Shown: positions 7,075 to 15,227 of the stretch, one piece after another
Numbering within the stretch: position 1 is the stretch's first letter
Layout of the letters: each line of letters opens with the position of its first letter
NCBI GenBank assembly: GCA_017937195.1
Contig: JAGBEA010000003.1
Span: 1 to 38,756 of the forward strand
DNA from: Oscillospiraceae bacterium
Lineage (GTDB): Bacteria; Bacillota; Clostridia; Oscillospirales; Oscillospiraceae
Direction of reading: 5' to 3'
DNA length: 38,756 nucleotides
Made by a program: the position numbers and the translations under genes
Notes under the pieces: model-generated
The model's input: the letters and a program-made list of their open reading frames with translations, nothing else
The model's database searches: none
What the model was told of the DNA's origin: nothing

Positions 7075-8868
7075 TTACTTTTTCAGCTTTCCGTCCACCA
7101 CATCGCGGAGGATGGCGGTAAACTCGTCCATGGTCATAGCGCCCAGATCGCCGTCGGCGCGGTGACGGGGAGACACGGTGCCGTTTTCGATGTCGCGGTC
7201 GCCCACCACCACCATATAGGGGATCTTGTCCAGCTGTGCCTCGCGGATCTTCTTGCCGATCTTCTCGTTGCGGTAGTCCACCTCCACGCGGAAGCCCTGC
7301 AGCTCCAGCGCCTTGGCCTTTTCGGCGCAATAGTCGGCAGCGCGGTCGGTAACGGGCAGGAAACGCACCTGCTCGGGTGCCATCCAGGTGGGCAGCGCAC
7401 CGGCGTACTCCTCGATCAGGTAGGCCAGTGTGCGCTCATAGCAGCCCATAGAAGTGCGGTGAATGATGTAAGGCAGCGCCTTCTCGCCGTTCTCGTCAAT
7501 ATAGTACATACCGAAGCGCTGTGCCAGCAGCATATCGATCTGGATGGTGACCAGCGTATCCTCTTTACCGAACACGTTCTTGTACTGGATATCCAGCTTG
7601 GGACCGTAGAAGGCGGCCTCATCGATGCCGATCTCATACTCCACGCCCAGATCGTCCAGAATCTGACCCATCACCTGCTGTGCCGTCTCCCACTGTTCCG
7701 GCGTACCCTCATACTTGTTGTTGGGGTTGGCGGGATCCCACTGGGAGAAACGGAAGGTGCACTTATCCAGCAGACCCAGCGTGCCGAGGCAGTACTTGGC
7801 CAGATCCAGACAGCCCTTGAACTCCTCCTCCAGCTGATCGGGACGCAGCACCAGATGACCCTCGGAGATGGTGAACTGGCGCACGCGGATCAGACCGTGC
7901 ATCTCACCGGAATCCTCGTTGCGGAACAGCGTGGAGGTCTCACCCAGACGCATGGGCAGGTCGCGGTAGGAGCGCTGGCGGTTCAGGTAAGCCTGATACT
8001 GGAAGGGGCAGGTCATGGGGCGCAGTGCGAAGCACTCCTTCTCCTCATCGTGGGGATCGCCCAGAATGAACATACCGTCCAGATAGTGATCCCAGTGACC
8101 GGAGATGCGGTACAAATCGCGCTTGGCCATCAGGGGGGTCTTGGTCAGCAGATAGCCGTTGGCCTGCTCGGTATCTTCAACCCAGCGCTGCAGCAGCTGC
8201 ACCACGCGCGCGCCCTTGGGCAGCAGGATAGGCAGACCCTGACCGATGGAGTCCACAGTGGTGAAATACTCCAGCTCACGGCCCAGCTTGTTGTGATCGC
8301 GCTTCAGTGCCTCCTCGCGCTGCTGGATGTAGGCGTCCAGCTCATCCTTCTTGGGGAAGGCCACACCGTAGATGCGCTGCAGCATCTTGCGGTTGGAGTC
8401 GCCGCGCCAGTAGGCGCCGGTGGCGGAGGTCAGCTTGATGGCGTTGCCCTTGATGCGGCCGGTGGAGTCCAGATGGGGACCGGCGCACAGATCGGTGAAA
8501 TCGCCCTGCTTATAGAAGCTGATGACGGCGTCCTCGGGCAGATCGTTGATCAGTTCCACCTTGTAGGGCTCGTCCTTCTCCTCCATAAAGGCGATGGCCT
8601 CGGCGCGGGGCAGCTCAAAGCGCTCCAGCTTCAGCTTCTCCTTGCAGATCTTGCGCATCTCGGCCTCCAGCGCCTCCAGATCCTCGGCGGTGAAGGGGCG
8701 GGGGGTGTCAAAGTCATAGTAGAAGCCGTTTTCGATGCTGGGACCGATGGCCAGCTTCACCTCGGGGTGCAGACGCTTCATAGCCTGCGCCAGCACATGG
8801 GAGCAGGTATGCCAATAGGTCTTGCGATACTCGGGATTTTCAAAGGTGTAGATGTTTTCTTCGCTCAT
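7075..8868 (-). CDS. thrS: Threonyl-tRNA synthetase lacking the TGS domain
   Basis: A 597-residue class II synthetase that charges tRNA-Thr with threonine in the cytoplasm. Domain order: the N2 editing domain begins almost at once (HTCSHVLAQAM with the His pair; LCAGPHLD with the editing Cys and His near residue 140), then the catalytic core with zinc ligands Cys (MTCPFQYQAY), His (GEMHGLIRVRQF) and His (IIHRTSMGC), then the anticodon-binding domain (VRFLPVTDRAADYCAEK). Typical ThrRS proteins are about 640 residues with an N-terminal TGS domain of ~60 residues, which is absent. The ATG follows TAAGGAGGAA, so the short start is well supported. Expression is controlled by a T-box leader at 8911-9270. 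Confidence 0.97.
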   Translation of the reverse strand: MSEENIYTFENPEYRKTYWHTCSHVLAQAMKRLHPEVKLAIGPSIENGFYYDFDTPRPFTAEDLEALEAEMRKICKEKLKLERFELPRAEAIAFMEEKDEPYKVELINDLPEDAVISFYKQGDFTDLCAGPHLDSTGRIKGNAIKLTSATGAYWRGDSNRKMLQRIYGVAFPKKDELDAYIQQREEALKRDHNKLGRELEYFTTVDSIGQGLPILLPKGARVVQLLQRWVEDTEQANGYLLTKTPLMAKRDLYRISGHWDHYLDGMFILGDPHDEEKECFALRPMTCPFQYQAYLNRQRSYRDLPMRLGETSTLFRNEDSGEMHGLIRVRQFTISEGHLVLRPDQLEEEFKGCLDLAKYCLGTLGLLDKCTFRFSQWDPANPNNKYEGTPEQWETAQQVMGQILDDLGVEYEIGIDEAAFYGPKLDIQYKNVFGKEDTLVTIQIDMLLAQRFGMYYIDENGEKALPYIIHRTSMGCYERTLAYLIEEYAGALPTWMAPEQVRFLPVTDRAADYCAEKAKALELQGFRVEVDYRNEKIGKKIREAQLDKIPYMVVVGDRDIENGTVSPRHRADGDLGAMTMDEFTAILRDVVDGKLKK

Positions 8869-8900
8869 TTTGATGTTCCTCCTTACGATTTGGGGCAGGA

Positions 8901-8940
8901 AAATAAAATAACCTCACCCCTGATGGTTCAGGGGTGAGGT
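8901..8940 (-). terminator. T-box-controlled terminator
   Basis: A 13-bp stem, ACCTCACCCCTGA with its complement (8911-8923 and 8928-8940), is followed on the minus strand by TTATTTTATTTT. It lies right after the T-box motif and before thrS, where the regulated terminator of a T-box leader belongs. Confidence 0.88.
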
Positions 8941-9270
8941 AAATGTTCTTTACTCCACGGTTCCACCCTGCTTACACTCCTGTTTCTCATATCGAGAGAT
9001 TTTTCGTCAAGACAAGGCGCAAAACGCAGGAATAGCTGCTCTATTTCGAGGCTTTGCAACGCCGTATTGGCGGAAAAGATCCGATATGAAAGGGGTGTCG
9101 CTTGTGATCTCTGTAACGGGAGAAACCCGTCCCAGCCTACTGACAAGTGCGTTCGGTGGGCGGCTCAAGGGCGGTGGCGGTGACCGTTTACTCTGCGGCT
9201 CTCACAGCAAATGAGCCGCTCTCTGAAAGAGCGTTTATGGGCGCTTCCCTATCAAAGCCTTTTCCAATAT
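8941..9270 (-). ncRNA. T-box leader (tRNA-Thr-sensing riboswitch) of thrS
   Basis: On the minus strand the sequence AGGGTGGAACCGTGG (8956-8970) is the diagnostic T-box bulge that pairs with the uncharged tRNA 3' end. Upstream, AGAGAGCGGCTC and TTTGCTGTGAGAGCC (about 9205-9235) match the conserved Stem I distal loop. Thr codons ACG and ACC lie just after it, near 9179-9188, and are candidates for the specifier. A small hairpin near 9115-9130 (ACGGG/CCCGT) resembles Stem III. By analogy, uncharged tRNA-Thr would stabilise the antiterminator and turn thrS on. Oddly, about 100 nt between Stem III and the T-box form a separate long palindrome (8988-9088). Confidence 0.9.
8988..9088. repeat. Palindromic element embedded in the T-box leader
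   Basis: The element is bounded by CATATCG (8988-8994) and CGATATG (9082-9088). Its two halves are imperfectly complementary over about 40 nt each, forming one long hairpin with its tip near 9035. T-box leaders do not normally contain such a helix. It resembles a small non-autonomous palindromic repeat of the REP/MITE kind, but I see no second copy in this window. Confidence 0.5.
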
Positions 9271-9277
9271 GGCAAGA

Positions 9278-9306
9278 AATATAGCACTTTTCCCACCGTT
9301 TGTCAA
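9278..9306 (-). promoter_or_regulatory. Promoter for the thrS T-box transcript
   Basis: Minus strand: perfect TTGACA (9301-9306), 17-bp spacer, TATATT (9278-9283). Transcription should start near 9271, immediately before Stem I. It lies just upstream of the downstream end of the HAD gene. Confidence 0.85.
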
Positions 9307-9319
9307 TGGGTTTTGCGCT

Positions 9320-9961
9320 TTACAGCAGTGCTTTCAGCATATCCTCCGCGTTGTCCACGATATGCTCCGCGCCGGCTGCCACCAGCTCGGCACGGGTGCG
9401 AAAGCCCCAGCAAACCGCCAAAAGCGGCATCTTTGCATTGCGGGCGGTCGCCACATCCACCTCGCTGTCGCCCACATAGACCGCCTTGTCCACGCTGACA
9501 CCCAGTTCTTTCAAGGCGTTCCACACCATCTCCGGCGCCGGCTTCTGGGGGATGTCATCCCGCTGACCGAAGGCAGGCAGGGTGGGGAAAAATTGCCTGG
9601 CCAGCGCCTTGGTGGCGGCATCCGGCTTGTTGGACACCACAGCCACCTTTACGCCCGCCTTCTGCAGCGCTTCCACCGCCGCCACAACGCCGGGATAAGG
9701 GCAGGTCTTGACGCAGGAGTTTTCGCCGTACCACGCGCGGAACTCCTCCGTGATCTCGTTCAGCTCCGCCTCGCCCACCGTATCGGGCAGGGCACGGCGC
9801 AGCAGCTGGCGGGCGCCGCCGCCGACGAAGATGCGGATCTCCTCCATGGTGCGCAGGGGATAGCCATTGCGCGCAAGAGAGCGGTTCACGCCGTCGTGCA
9901 GATCCGTGATGGTATCCAGCAGTGTGCCGTCCATATCAAATAAAACAGCTTCATATTTCAT
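9320..9961 (-). CDS. HAD-superfamily phosphatase (phosphoglycolate-phosphatase-like)
   Basis: A 213-residue cytoplasmic hydrolase of HAD subfamily IA. Motif I is FDMDGTLLDT (nucleophile Asp near residue 9); motif II lies around VAVVSNKPDA, the motif III Lys at KPAPEMVW, and motif IV is VGDSEVDVATARNA. A helical cap domain sits between motifs I and II. The layout matches Gph-like phosphoglycolate or pyrophosphatase PpaX-type enzymes, but the substrate cannot be fixed. The ATG at 9961 follows GAGGTG, with a promoter at 9994-10022. It is monocistronic; no clear terminator is seen before the thrS promoter 14 bp past its stop. Confidence 0.88.
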   Translation of the reverse strand: MKYEAVLFDMDGTLLDTITDLHDGVNRSLARNGYPLRTMEEIRIFVGGGARQLLRRALPDTVGEAELNEITEEFRAWYGENSCVKTCPYPGVVAAVEALQKAGVKVAVVSNKPDAATKALARQFFPTLPAFGQRDDIPQKPAPEMVWNALKELGVSVDKAVYVGDSEVDVATARNAKMPLLAVCWGFRTRAELVAAGAEHIVDNAEDMLKALL

Positions 9962-9993
9962 AACGGTTCACCTCGTTGCAAATTCTGCGTATC

Positions 9994-10022
9994 AGTATAG
10001 ACCCTTTTTCGGATTTTGACAA
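9994..10022 (-). promoter_or_regulatory. Promoter for the HAD phosphatase
   Basis: Minus strand: TTGTCA (10017-10022), 17-bp spacer, TATACT (9994-9999), with the ATG 33 bp further on. Confidence 0.7.
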
Positions 10023-10023
10023 G

Positions 10024-10053
10024 GAAAAAGAGCCGCGGCAAGCGCGGCTCTTT
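10024..10053 (-). terminator. Intrinsic terminator of the amino-acid permease gene
   Basis: An 11-bp stem, AAAGAGCCGCG with CGCGGCTCTTT (10027-10053), is followed on the minus strand by TTCCTTGTC. It lies 15 bp past the permease stop. Confidence 0.8.
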
Positions 10054-10068
10054 CGTATTTGGGATAGA

Positions 10069-11421
10069 TTACGCGGACTTCTTGCCCTTCAGCAGTGCGC
10101 CGGCCAGCATGATCACCGCAAAGACGATCAGGTAGAACAGAACCTTGATGCGATAGGTATAGATGCAGGCGAAGCACATGAACAGGCAGCAGATAATGGC
10201 CAGAACGGGCACCACATAACGGTTGAAGCCCTTCAGGTTCTTCAGGCTCATCAGCTTGATAAAGATGGGGATGTACAGCAGGTACAGCGTGATGATGGGC
10301 AGCTCGGAAGAATCGAAGCAGAAGGGGCCGAACCAGGGAGTGGGAGCCAGATTGGCGCCGTAGAAGTACACCAGCCACAGACCGGTCATCAGCAGGCCGA
10401 CAACGGAGGAGTTGCTGGGCATACCGGTGGTGGGATCAATGTTCTTGAACATCTTCAGCTTGTCGCTGTCGCTGTCCACTGCCAGATCATACATACCGCG
10501 GCACACGGACATGGTCAGACCGTTGCAGGTGCCCCAGCAGGAGATGACCACGAACACGAAGATCAGCGCGCCGCCCACCTGACCGAAGATATTCTGGAAT
10601 GCCAGCTTGGCGCCGTCCTGACCGTTTTCCATCATCACAGCGCTGTCCAAAGCGCCGGCCAGACCGATGTAGTAAGCCACATACACGGCAACCACGATGA
10701 TGGCGCCGATGACCAGTGCGCGGGGCAGGTTGCGCTTGGCGTCCTTCAGCTCGGAGCCGATGGAGGTGGCGCAGATCCAGCCCTCATAGGCGAAGGACAG
10801 AGCCACAACGCCGGCGAACAGACCGGTGGTAGGAGCCACGGAGGGATCCACGATGTTGGCAAAGTTATAGGTGATCTGGCCGTTGGTCAAACCGACGATG
10901 GTACCGACAACAGCCATCAAACCCAGGGGGATCAGCTTGATGGCGGTGGTGGAGATCTGGAACTTACCGGCCAGCTTGGGGGCCAGTGCGCTCATTGCAT
11001 AAGTGAGAACCATAAAGACCACGCTCAGCGTCATCACGGGGGCGCTGGTGGGATTGCTCCACACCTCGCCGCCGATCAGCACGCCCAGATAGCGGGCGGG
11101 CAGCCAGCACAGCACGCCGGTCAGGGTGGGATAGTACACAACAGTCATAAACCAGCCCACATAATAGGCGTAGGTCTTACCGCAGGATGCGCGGGTAAAG
11201 GCCACCAGACCGTCGGCGCCCTCATAGTTACCGGCCACCAGACCGAAGGTGTAGGTGCAGATGATCATCACAACGCCCATAATGAGCCAGGACAGAACGC
11301 CGATCAGCAGGTTGCCGCCAGTATTCTTCAGCACGACCTCGGCCTTGAAGAACACGCCGGAGCCGATCACAGTACCGACGACCATGGCGATGGCGGTCAG
11401 CAGGTTGTATCTTTTTTCCAT
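10069..11421 (-). CDS. APC-superfamily amino acid permease
   Basis: A 450-residue membrane protein with about 12 helices. It opens with the APC signature in TM1, AIAMVVGTVIGSGVFFKAE, where the unwound GSG segment binds the amino-acid backbone. TM6 contains ALSFAYEGWICATSIGSELKDA, which resembles the LAT/SteT-type exchanger branch (FAYEGW). It imports or exchanges an amino acid across the cytoplasmic membrane; the specificity is unknown. The ATG at 11421 follows GAGAGGAAAC. It is monocistronic, with a promoter at 11476-11504 and a perfect 20-bp palindrome at the expected transcription start, a likely operator. Confidence 0.9.
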   Translation of the reverse strand: MEKRYNLLTAIAMVVGTVIGSGVFFKAEVVLKNTGGNLLIGVLSWLIMGVVMIICTYTFGLVAGNYEGADGLVAFTRASCGKTYAYYVGWFMTVVYYPTLTGVLCWLPARYLGVLIGGEVWSNPTSAPVMTLSVVFMVLTYAMSALAPKLAGKFQISTTAIKLIPLGLMAVVGTIVGLTNGQITYNFANIVDPSVAPTTGLFAGVVALSFAYEGWICATSIGSELKDAKRNLPRALVIGAIIVVAVYVAYYIGLAGALDSAVMMENGQDGAKLAFQNIFGQVGGALIFVFVVISCWGTCNGLTMSVCRGMYDLAVDSDSDKLKMFKNIDPTTGMPSNSSVVGLLMTGLWLVYFYGANLAPTPWFGPFCFDSSELPIITLYLLYIPIFIKLMSLKNLKGFNRYVVPVLAIICCLFMCFACIYTYRIKVLFYLIVFAVIMLAGALLKGKKSA

Positions 11422-11448
11422 ACAATGTTTCCTCTCTCTCGTGTGGAG

Positions 11449-11468
11449 TAAACCGCATATGCGGTTTA
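11449..11468. promoter_or_regulatory. Perfect 20-bp palindrome, candidate operator of the permease
   Basis: Half-site TAAACCGCAT is followed directly by its reverse complement. It begins where transcription from the promoter at 11476-11504 should start, so a bound repressor would block initiation. It could instead form a short hairpin at the mRNA 5' end. The regulator is not identified. Confidence 0.55.
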
Positions 11469-11475
11469 TTTCAAT

Positions 11476-11504
11476 ACTATAACATTATTTTAACGGCGGC
11501 ACAA
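11476..11504 (-). promoter_or_regulatory. Promoter for the APC permease
   Basis: Minus strand: TTGTGC (11499-11504), 17-bp spacer, TATAGT (11476-11481). The palindrome at 11449-11468 follows immediately. Confidence 0.6.
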
Positions 11505-11571
11505 GCCGTTTTCTTCGTCTTTTTAGCTGAATTTCGCAACGAATTTTTGTGAATAGTGCCGCAAACCGATA

Positions 11572-11601
11572 AGAGCACACCACTTTTCAGCGGTGTGCTC
11601 T
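11572..11601 (-). terminator. Probable terminator of ychF
   Basis: A 10-bp stem, AGAGCACACC with GGTGTGCTCT (11572-11581 and 11592-11601). On the minus strand it is followed by TATCGGTTT, a weak U-tract. It lies 30 bp past the ychF stop. Confidence 0.6.
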
Positions 11602-11631
11602 ACGCAAACAAGTGAATGGTTCAGTGAATGA

Positions 11632-12705
11632 TTATACATTGAACCGGAAGTTGGTGATGTCGCCGTCCTTCATCACATAGTCCTTGCCCTCCAGACGGAA
11701 CAATCCCTTTTCCTTGGCGGCCGCCATAGTGCCGCAAGCCTTGAGATCCTCAAAGGCGATGACCTCGGCGCGGATAAAGCCGCGCTCAATGTCGGAGTGG
11801 ATCTTACCGGCGGCGCGGGGCGCCTTGGTGCCGCGGACGATGGTCCATGCGTGGACATCATCCTCACCGGCGGTCAGGAAGGAGATGTAGCCCAGCAGAT
11901 CGTAGCTGGTGGTGATCAATCGGGCAAGACCGGTCTCGGTCAGACCCAGATCCTCCATAAACATAGCCGCCTCCTCGGCGTCCATCTCGGCGATGTCCTC
12001 TTCGAACTTGGCGGCCACCGGCAGCACGGCAGCACCCTGCTGCTCCGCCAGCGCCTTCAGCGCCACGAAGTTGGGGTTGTTGGCATAGTCCGCCATATCC
12101 GTCTCGCTGAGGTTGGCGGCGTAGATCACGGGCTTGACGGTCATCAGACCGCCGTCAATGAGGATGTCTTTGTCCTCGTCGGTGAAGGGGAAGGTGCGGG
12201 CAGGCTTGCCGTCACCCAGATGCTCCACCAGCGCGGTGCACATCTCCACCTCGCGCTTGGCCTTCTTGTCGCCGCTCTTGGCAGCCTTCTTGGCACGCTC
12301 CAGACGGCGCTCCACCAGCTCCATATCCGCCAGCACCATCTCCAGATCGAAGGTCTCGGCATCGCGTGCGGCATCGGCAGGCTCAAGGAAGATGCTCTCA
12401 TCGTCGAAGCAGCGCACCACCTCCACCAGCGCATCGGTCTGGCGAATGGCCTGAAAGACCTCGTTGCCCTTACCACCCTTGGCTACGCCTGCCACGTCCA
12501 CGAAATCGATGGTGGCGGGGCTGTACTTCTTGGGATGATAGTACTCTGCCAGCCAGTCAAGGCGCGCATCGGGTACCTTGGCAGAGCCCAGATTGGGCTT
12601 GGCGGACGCCACGCTGTAAGCGCCGGTCTCCGCCTTTGCGCCGGTCAGTGCATTGAAAAGGGTCGACTTGCCCACGTTGGGCAGACCCACGATACCAAGT
12701 TTCAT
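11632..12705 (-). CDS. ychF: YchF/OLA1-family P-loop ATPase
   Basis: A 357-residue Obg-like ATPase, full length for the family. G1 is GLPNVGKSTLFNALTG near the N-terminus, G3 is DVAGVAKG, and the G4 position reads NLSE rather than NKxD, the change that gives YchF its ATP preference. A coiled-coil insertion (ERRLERAKKAAKSGDKKAKREVE, about residues 135-160) and the C-terminal TGS domain (AWTIVRGTKAPRAAGKIHSDIERGFIRAEVI) follow. It binds ribosomes and is linked to oxidative-stress and translation control in other bacteria. The ATG at 12705 follows AAGGAGA; the promoter is at 12759-12787. It is probably monocistronic. Confidence 0.97.
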   Translation of the reverse strand: MKLGIVGLPNVGKSTLFNALTGAKAETGAYSVASAKPNLGSAKVPDARLDWLAEYYHPKKYSPATIDFVDVAGVAKGGKGNEVFQAIRQTDALVEVVRCFDDESIFLEPADAARDAETFDLEMVLADMELVERRLERAKKAAKSGDKKAKREVEMCTALVEHLGDGKPARTFPFTDEDKDILIDGGLMTVKPVIYAANLSETDMADYANNPNFVALKALAEQQGAAVLPVAAKFEEDIAEMDAEEAAMFMEDLGLTETGLARLITTSYDLLGYISFLTAGEDDVHAWTIVRGTKAPRAAGKIHSDIERGFIRAEVIAFEDLKACGTMAAAKEKGLFRLEGKDYVMKDGDITNFRFNV

Positions 12706-12758
12706 AGGTTCTTTCTCCTTCTATTGTCAATGGGGTACAGATTCGCATAATTAATTGA

Positions 12759-12787
12759 ATTATACCCCAGCGCCGCCCTTTTTTCAA
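12759..12787 (-). promoter_or_regulatory. Promoter for ychF
   Basis: Minus strand: TTGAAA (12782-12787), 17-bp spacer, perfect TATAAT (12759-12764). Confidence 0.75.
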
Positions 12788-12825
12788 TAGCCACAGACGG
12801 AGTTTTTACCTCTTGCCGCGCAAAA

Positions 12826-12857
12826 GGACACCGCCTGGCAGAAGCGGTGTCCTTTTT
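12826..12857 (-). terminator. Terminator at the end of the ECF transporter operon
   Basis: A 9-bp stem, GGACACCGC with GCGGTGTCC (12826-12834 and 12844-12852). On the minus strand TTTTGCG follows; on the plus strand TTTTTC follows. It is 18 bp past the S-component stop. Confidence 0.78.
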
Positions 12858-12870
12858 CTTTCGTCCGCGC

Positions 12871-13572
12871 TCAATGCGCGCCGCCGGACAGCATCCCGTA
12901 TTTGATCTGGATGCGCTCCAGCTTTTCAAGAAGCGGTCTGCCCAACAGCAGCATCGTTGCCGCCGCGCCGGATGCCTGCACCACATTGACCACAAGGCCG
13001 GAGGTGAAGATGGCTGTCACCGTTTGGCGGTTGATCTGGATGGGGGTGAGGAACAGCGAGCATACATCCAGCAGCGGTCCCACCCACAGCATAACGGCAA
13101 AAAAGCCAAACAGCGCCAGCGCCCACGGCTTGCGCGGCAGCCAACCCTTTTGGGCAAAAAAGCCTGCGGCCAATCCGGCAGCGCCGTAGGCCATCATCTG
13201 CCACGGCGTAAAGGCGCCCTGCCCCACAAAGAAATTGCTGACCAATGCGGTGATGGCACCCACCATAAAGCCGGTCTCCGTGCCAAAGGCGATACCGGCG
13301 AGCATAATGACGGCGATGGTAGGTTTGAAATGGGGCAGCGGCAGTGCTACACGGGAGGCGATGGCGATGGCACACAGCACCGCAACCACAACCAGCTCCC
13401 GCGCCTGCGGACGGCGCCCCTCAAAGGCCAGAAAGAAGGGCACCAGTATCTCCAAAATGATCAGCGTGGCGGTGAGGTAATAGCTGCGCCCGGGCAGCTG
13501 CAAGCCCAGATACAGCGCGGCAGGGATCAGCAGGAAAAAGACCAGCAAGGTCACCGCGGTGGACTTTTTCAC
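12871..13572 (-). CDS. ECF transporter S component (probable cobalamin or precursor binding subunit)
   Basis: A 233-residue membrane protein with six or seven helices and the usual S-component pattern: VVAVLCAIAIASRVALPLPHFKPTIAVIMLAGIAFG in the middle and GAITALVSNFFVGQGAFTPWQMMAYGAAGLAAG after it. S components bind a vitamin and dock on the EcfA-A'-T module. The start is GTG at 13572, overlapping the ATPase stop in a GTGA junction, behind a strong GGGGGGAGG site. The operon is preceded by a cobalamin-type riboswitch, so I infer cobalamin, cobinamide or a related ligand; the protein alone would not tell. It is the third gene of a dedicated T-AA'-S operon. Confidence 0.85.
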   Translation of the reverse strand: MKKSTAVTLLVFFLLIPAALYLGLQLPGRSYYLTATLIILEILVPFFLAFEGRRPQARELVVVAVLCAIAIASRVALPLPHFKPTIAVIMLAGIAFGTETGFMVGAITALVSNFFVGQGAFTPWQMMAYGAAGLAAGFFAQKGWLPRKPWALALFGFFAVMLWVGPLLDVCSLFLTPIQINRQTVTAIFTSGLVVNVVQASGAAATMLLLGRPLLEKLERIQIKYGMLSGGAH

Positions 13573-15227
13573 TGTGCCTCCCCCCTGTTCTTCCGGTACA
13601 GCTCCACCACATCCTCCGCCGTGACCGCCATAGAGAACACATGGCGGCTCATACGGGCGGCGGCGGTGGTATAGAAGCTGTTGCCGCCGAAGAAGCGGCG
13701 GGGCGTATCGGTGGTGAGGATCTGCCCGTCAAAGAACATACTGACAGCATCGGCATAGCGGGCGCAGAACTCCACATCGTGGGACACCATCACAACGGTG
13801 ACCCCCTGCGCTTTCAGTTTACATAATATGTCCGCCAGTTTCTCCTTGAAAAAGCTGTCGATGCCCTTGGTGGGCTCATCCAGCAGCAAAAGCTTCGGTT
13901 CGGTCAGCAGCACCTTCGCCAGTGCGCTGCGCTGCTGCTCGCCGCCGGAGAGGTCGTAGGGATGGCTGTCCAGCAGCGGCTCGATCTCACAAAGCCGCGC
14001 TACAGCGGCGATCTTCTCACCGTCGCGGCTCATCTCCTGCAGCTCCTCGCGCACGGTCTTTTTCACAAAGAGGCTCTTGGGGTCCTGCGGCAGCATAGCA
14101 AGGCAGCCGCCGAACAGCTCGCCGGACTTATATTTCTCCACATTTTTGCCAAACACCTTCACCTTGCCGCGGTAGGGGCGGCAGATGCCGCAGACCGCCT
14201 TGAGCGTGGTGGATTTGCCGGCGCCGTTGCCGCCTACGATGGCGTAGATACTGCCCTGCGGCACATCGGCGCTGACACCCCGCAGCACATCGGGGGCGTC
14301 CTTTTCGTAGCGGAACCACAGCTCCCGCAGGGACAGCGCAGGCGCTTTCACCTCCGGCAGCGCAGGGGCGATCATTTCGCTGTGCTGCGGCGCAGTGGGA
14401 AAGGCGGCGCTGAGCCAGTTTCTGCCCTCGCGGACGGTCAGGGGGCACTCCCCCTCCCCGCCGGCGCCGTAAAACGCACGCACGCTGGCAGGCATAGCGG
14501 CGAACATCTCGCTTTGCTGCTGATGCAGCAGCTTACCGATATTGCGGGGCGTATCATCGGCCACCACGGCGCCGCCGTCCATCACGATGGCGCGGTCGGC
14601 ATAGGGGAAGATATCCTCCAAGCGATGCTCCGTGATGATGACGGTGGTGCCCAGCTCGATGTTGATCTTGCGTACCGTGTTGAGAAAATCCGAGGCGGCG
14701 ATGGGATCCAGCTGGCTGGTGGGCTCGTCGAGGATCAGCACCTCCGGCTGCATCGCCATAATGGATGCCAGATTCAAAAGCTGCTTTTGTCCGCCGGAGA
14801 GGTTGGCCACATCCCGATGGAACCAGTCCTGAATGCCGAAATAGCAGGCCATCTCCGCCACGCGGGCGCGCATTGTCTTCTGCTCGCAGCCCAGACTCTC
14901 CAAGCCAAAGGCCAGCTCGTGCCACACCTTATCGGTGACGATCTGGTCGTCGGGATCCTGCATCACATAGCCGATCTTTGCCGCCTGATCGCGGCGGCTG
15001 AGGCTCTGTAGCGGCACGCCGTTGAACAGCACCTCGCCCCAGCGCTGGCCATAGGGCGTCAGCATCGGCTTGAGGTGGCGCAGCAGCGTGGTCTTGCCGC
15101 TGCCGGACTTGCCGCACAGCACCACGTATTCACCCCGCTCAATGGTCAGCTCCACATTCCGCAGAGATTCCTTCCCTTTGGCTGTGGGGTATGTAAAGCT
15201 TAAATTCCTGATCTGGAAATGCGCCAT
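13569..15227 (-). CDS. ECF transporter fused energising ATPase (EcfA-EcfA')
   Basis: A 552-residue fusion of two ABC ATPase domains. Domain 1: Walker A GKSGSGKTT, signature LSGGQKQLL, Walker B VLILDEPTS. Domain 2: Walker A GGNGAGKSTT, signature LSGGEQQR, Walker B LLLLDEPTKGID. The linker between them (about residues 240-310) is variable. Together they form the heterodimer-like motor of an energy-coupling-factor vitamin transporter. The start is the ATG of MAHFQIRNLSF at 15227 behind AAAGGAGG; longer in-frame starts have no ribosome site. It overlaps the end of the T-component gene by 28 bp and the S-component start by 4 bp, indicating tight translational coupling. Confidence 0.93.
   Translation of the reverse strand: MAHFQIRNLSFTYPTAKGKESLRNVELTIERGEYVVLCGKSGSGKTTLLRHLKPMLTPYGQRWGEVLFNGVPLQSLSRRDQAAKIGYVMQDPDDQIVTDKVWHELAFGLESLGCEQKTMRARVAEMACYFGIQDWFHRDVANLSGGQKQLLNLASIMAMQPEVLILDEPTSQLDPIAASDFLNTVRKINIELGTTVIITEHRLEDIFPYADRAIVMDGGAVVADDTPRNIGKLLHQQQSEMFAAMPASVRAFYGAGGEGECPLTVREGRNWLSAAFPTAPQHSEMIAPALPEVKAPALSLRELWFRYEKDAPDVLRGVSADVPQGSIYAIVGGNGAGKSTTLKAVCGICRPYRGKVKVFGKNVEKYKSGELFGGCLAMLPQDPKSLFVKKTVREELQEMSRDGEKIAAVARLCEIEPLLDSHPYDLSGGEQQRSALAKVLLTEPKLLLLDEPTKGIDSFFKEKLADILCKLKAQGVTVVMVSHDVEFCARYADAVSMFFDGQILTTDTPRRFFGGNSFYTTAAARMSRHVFSMAVTAEDVVELYRKNRGEAQ

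Noticed and set aside
7162..8937. Plus-strand 591-residue open frame over thrS
   Set aside because: Antisense shadow of threonyl-tRNA synthetase that runs into the T-box terminator; Leu/His/Gly-rich with no recognisable domain.
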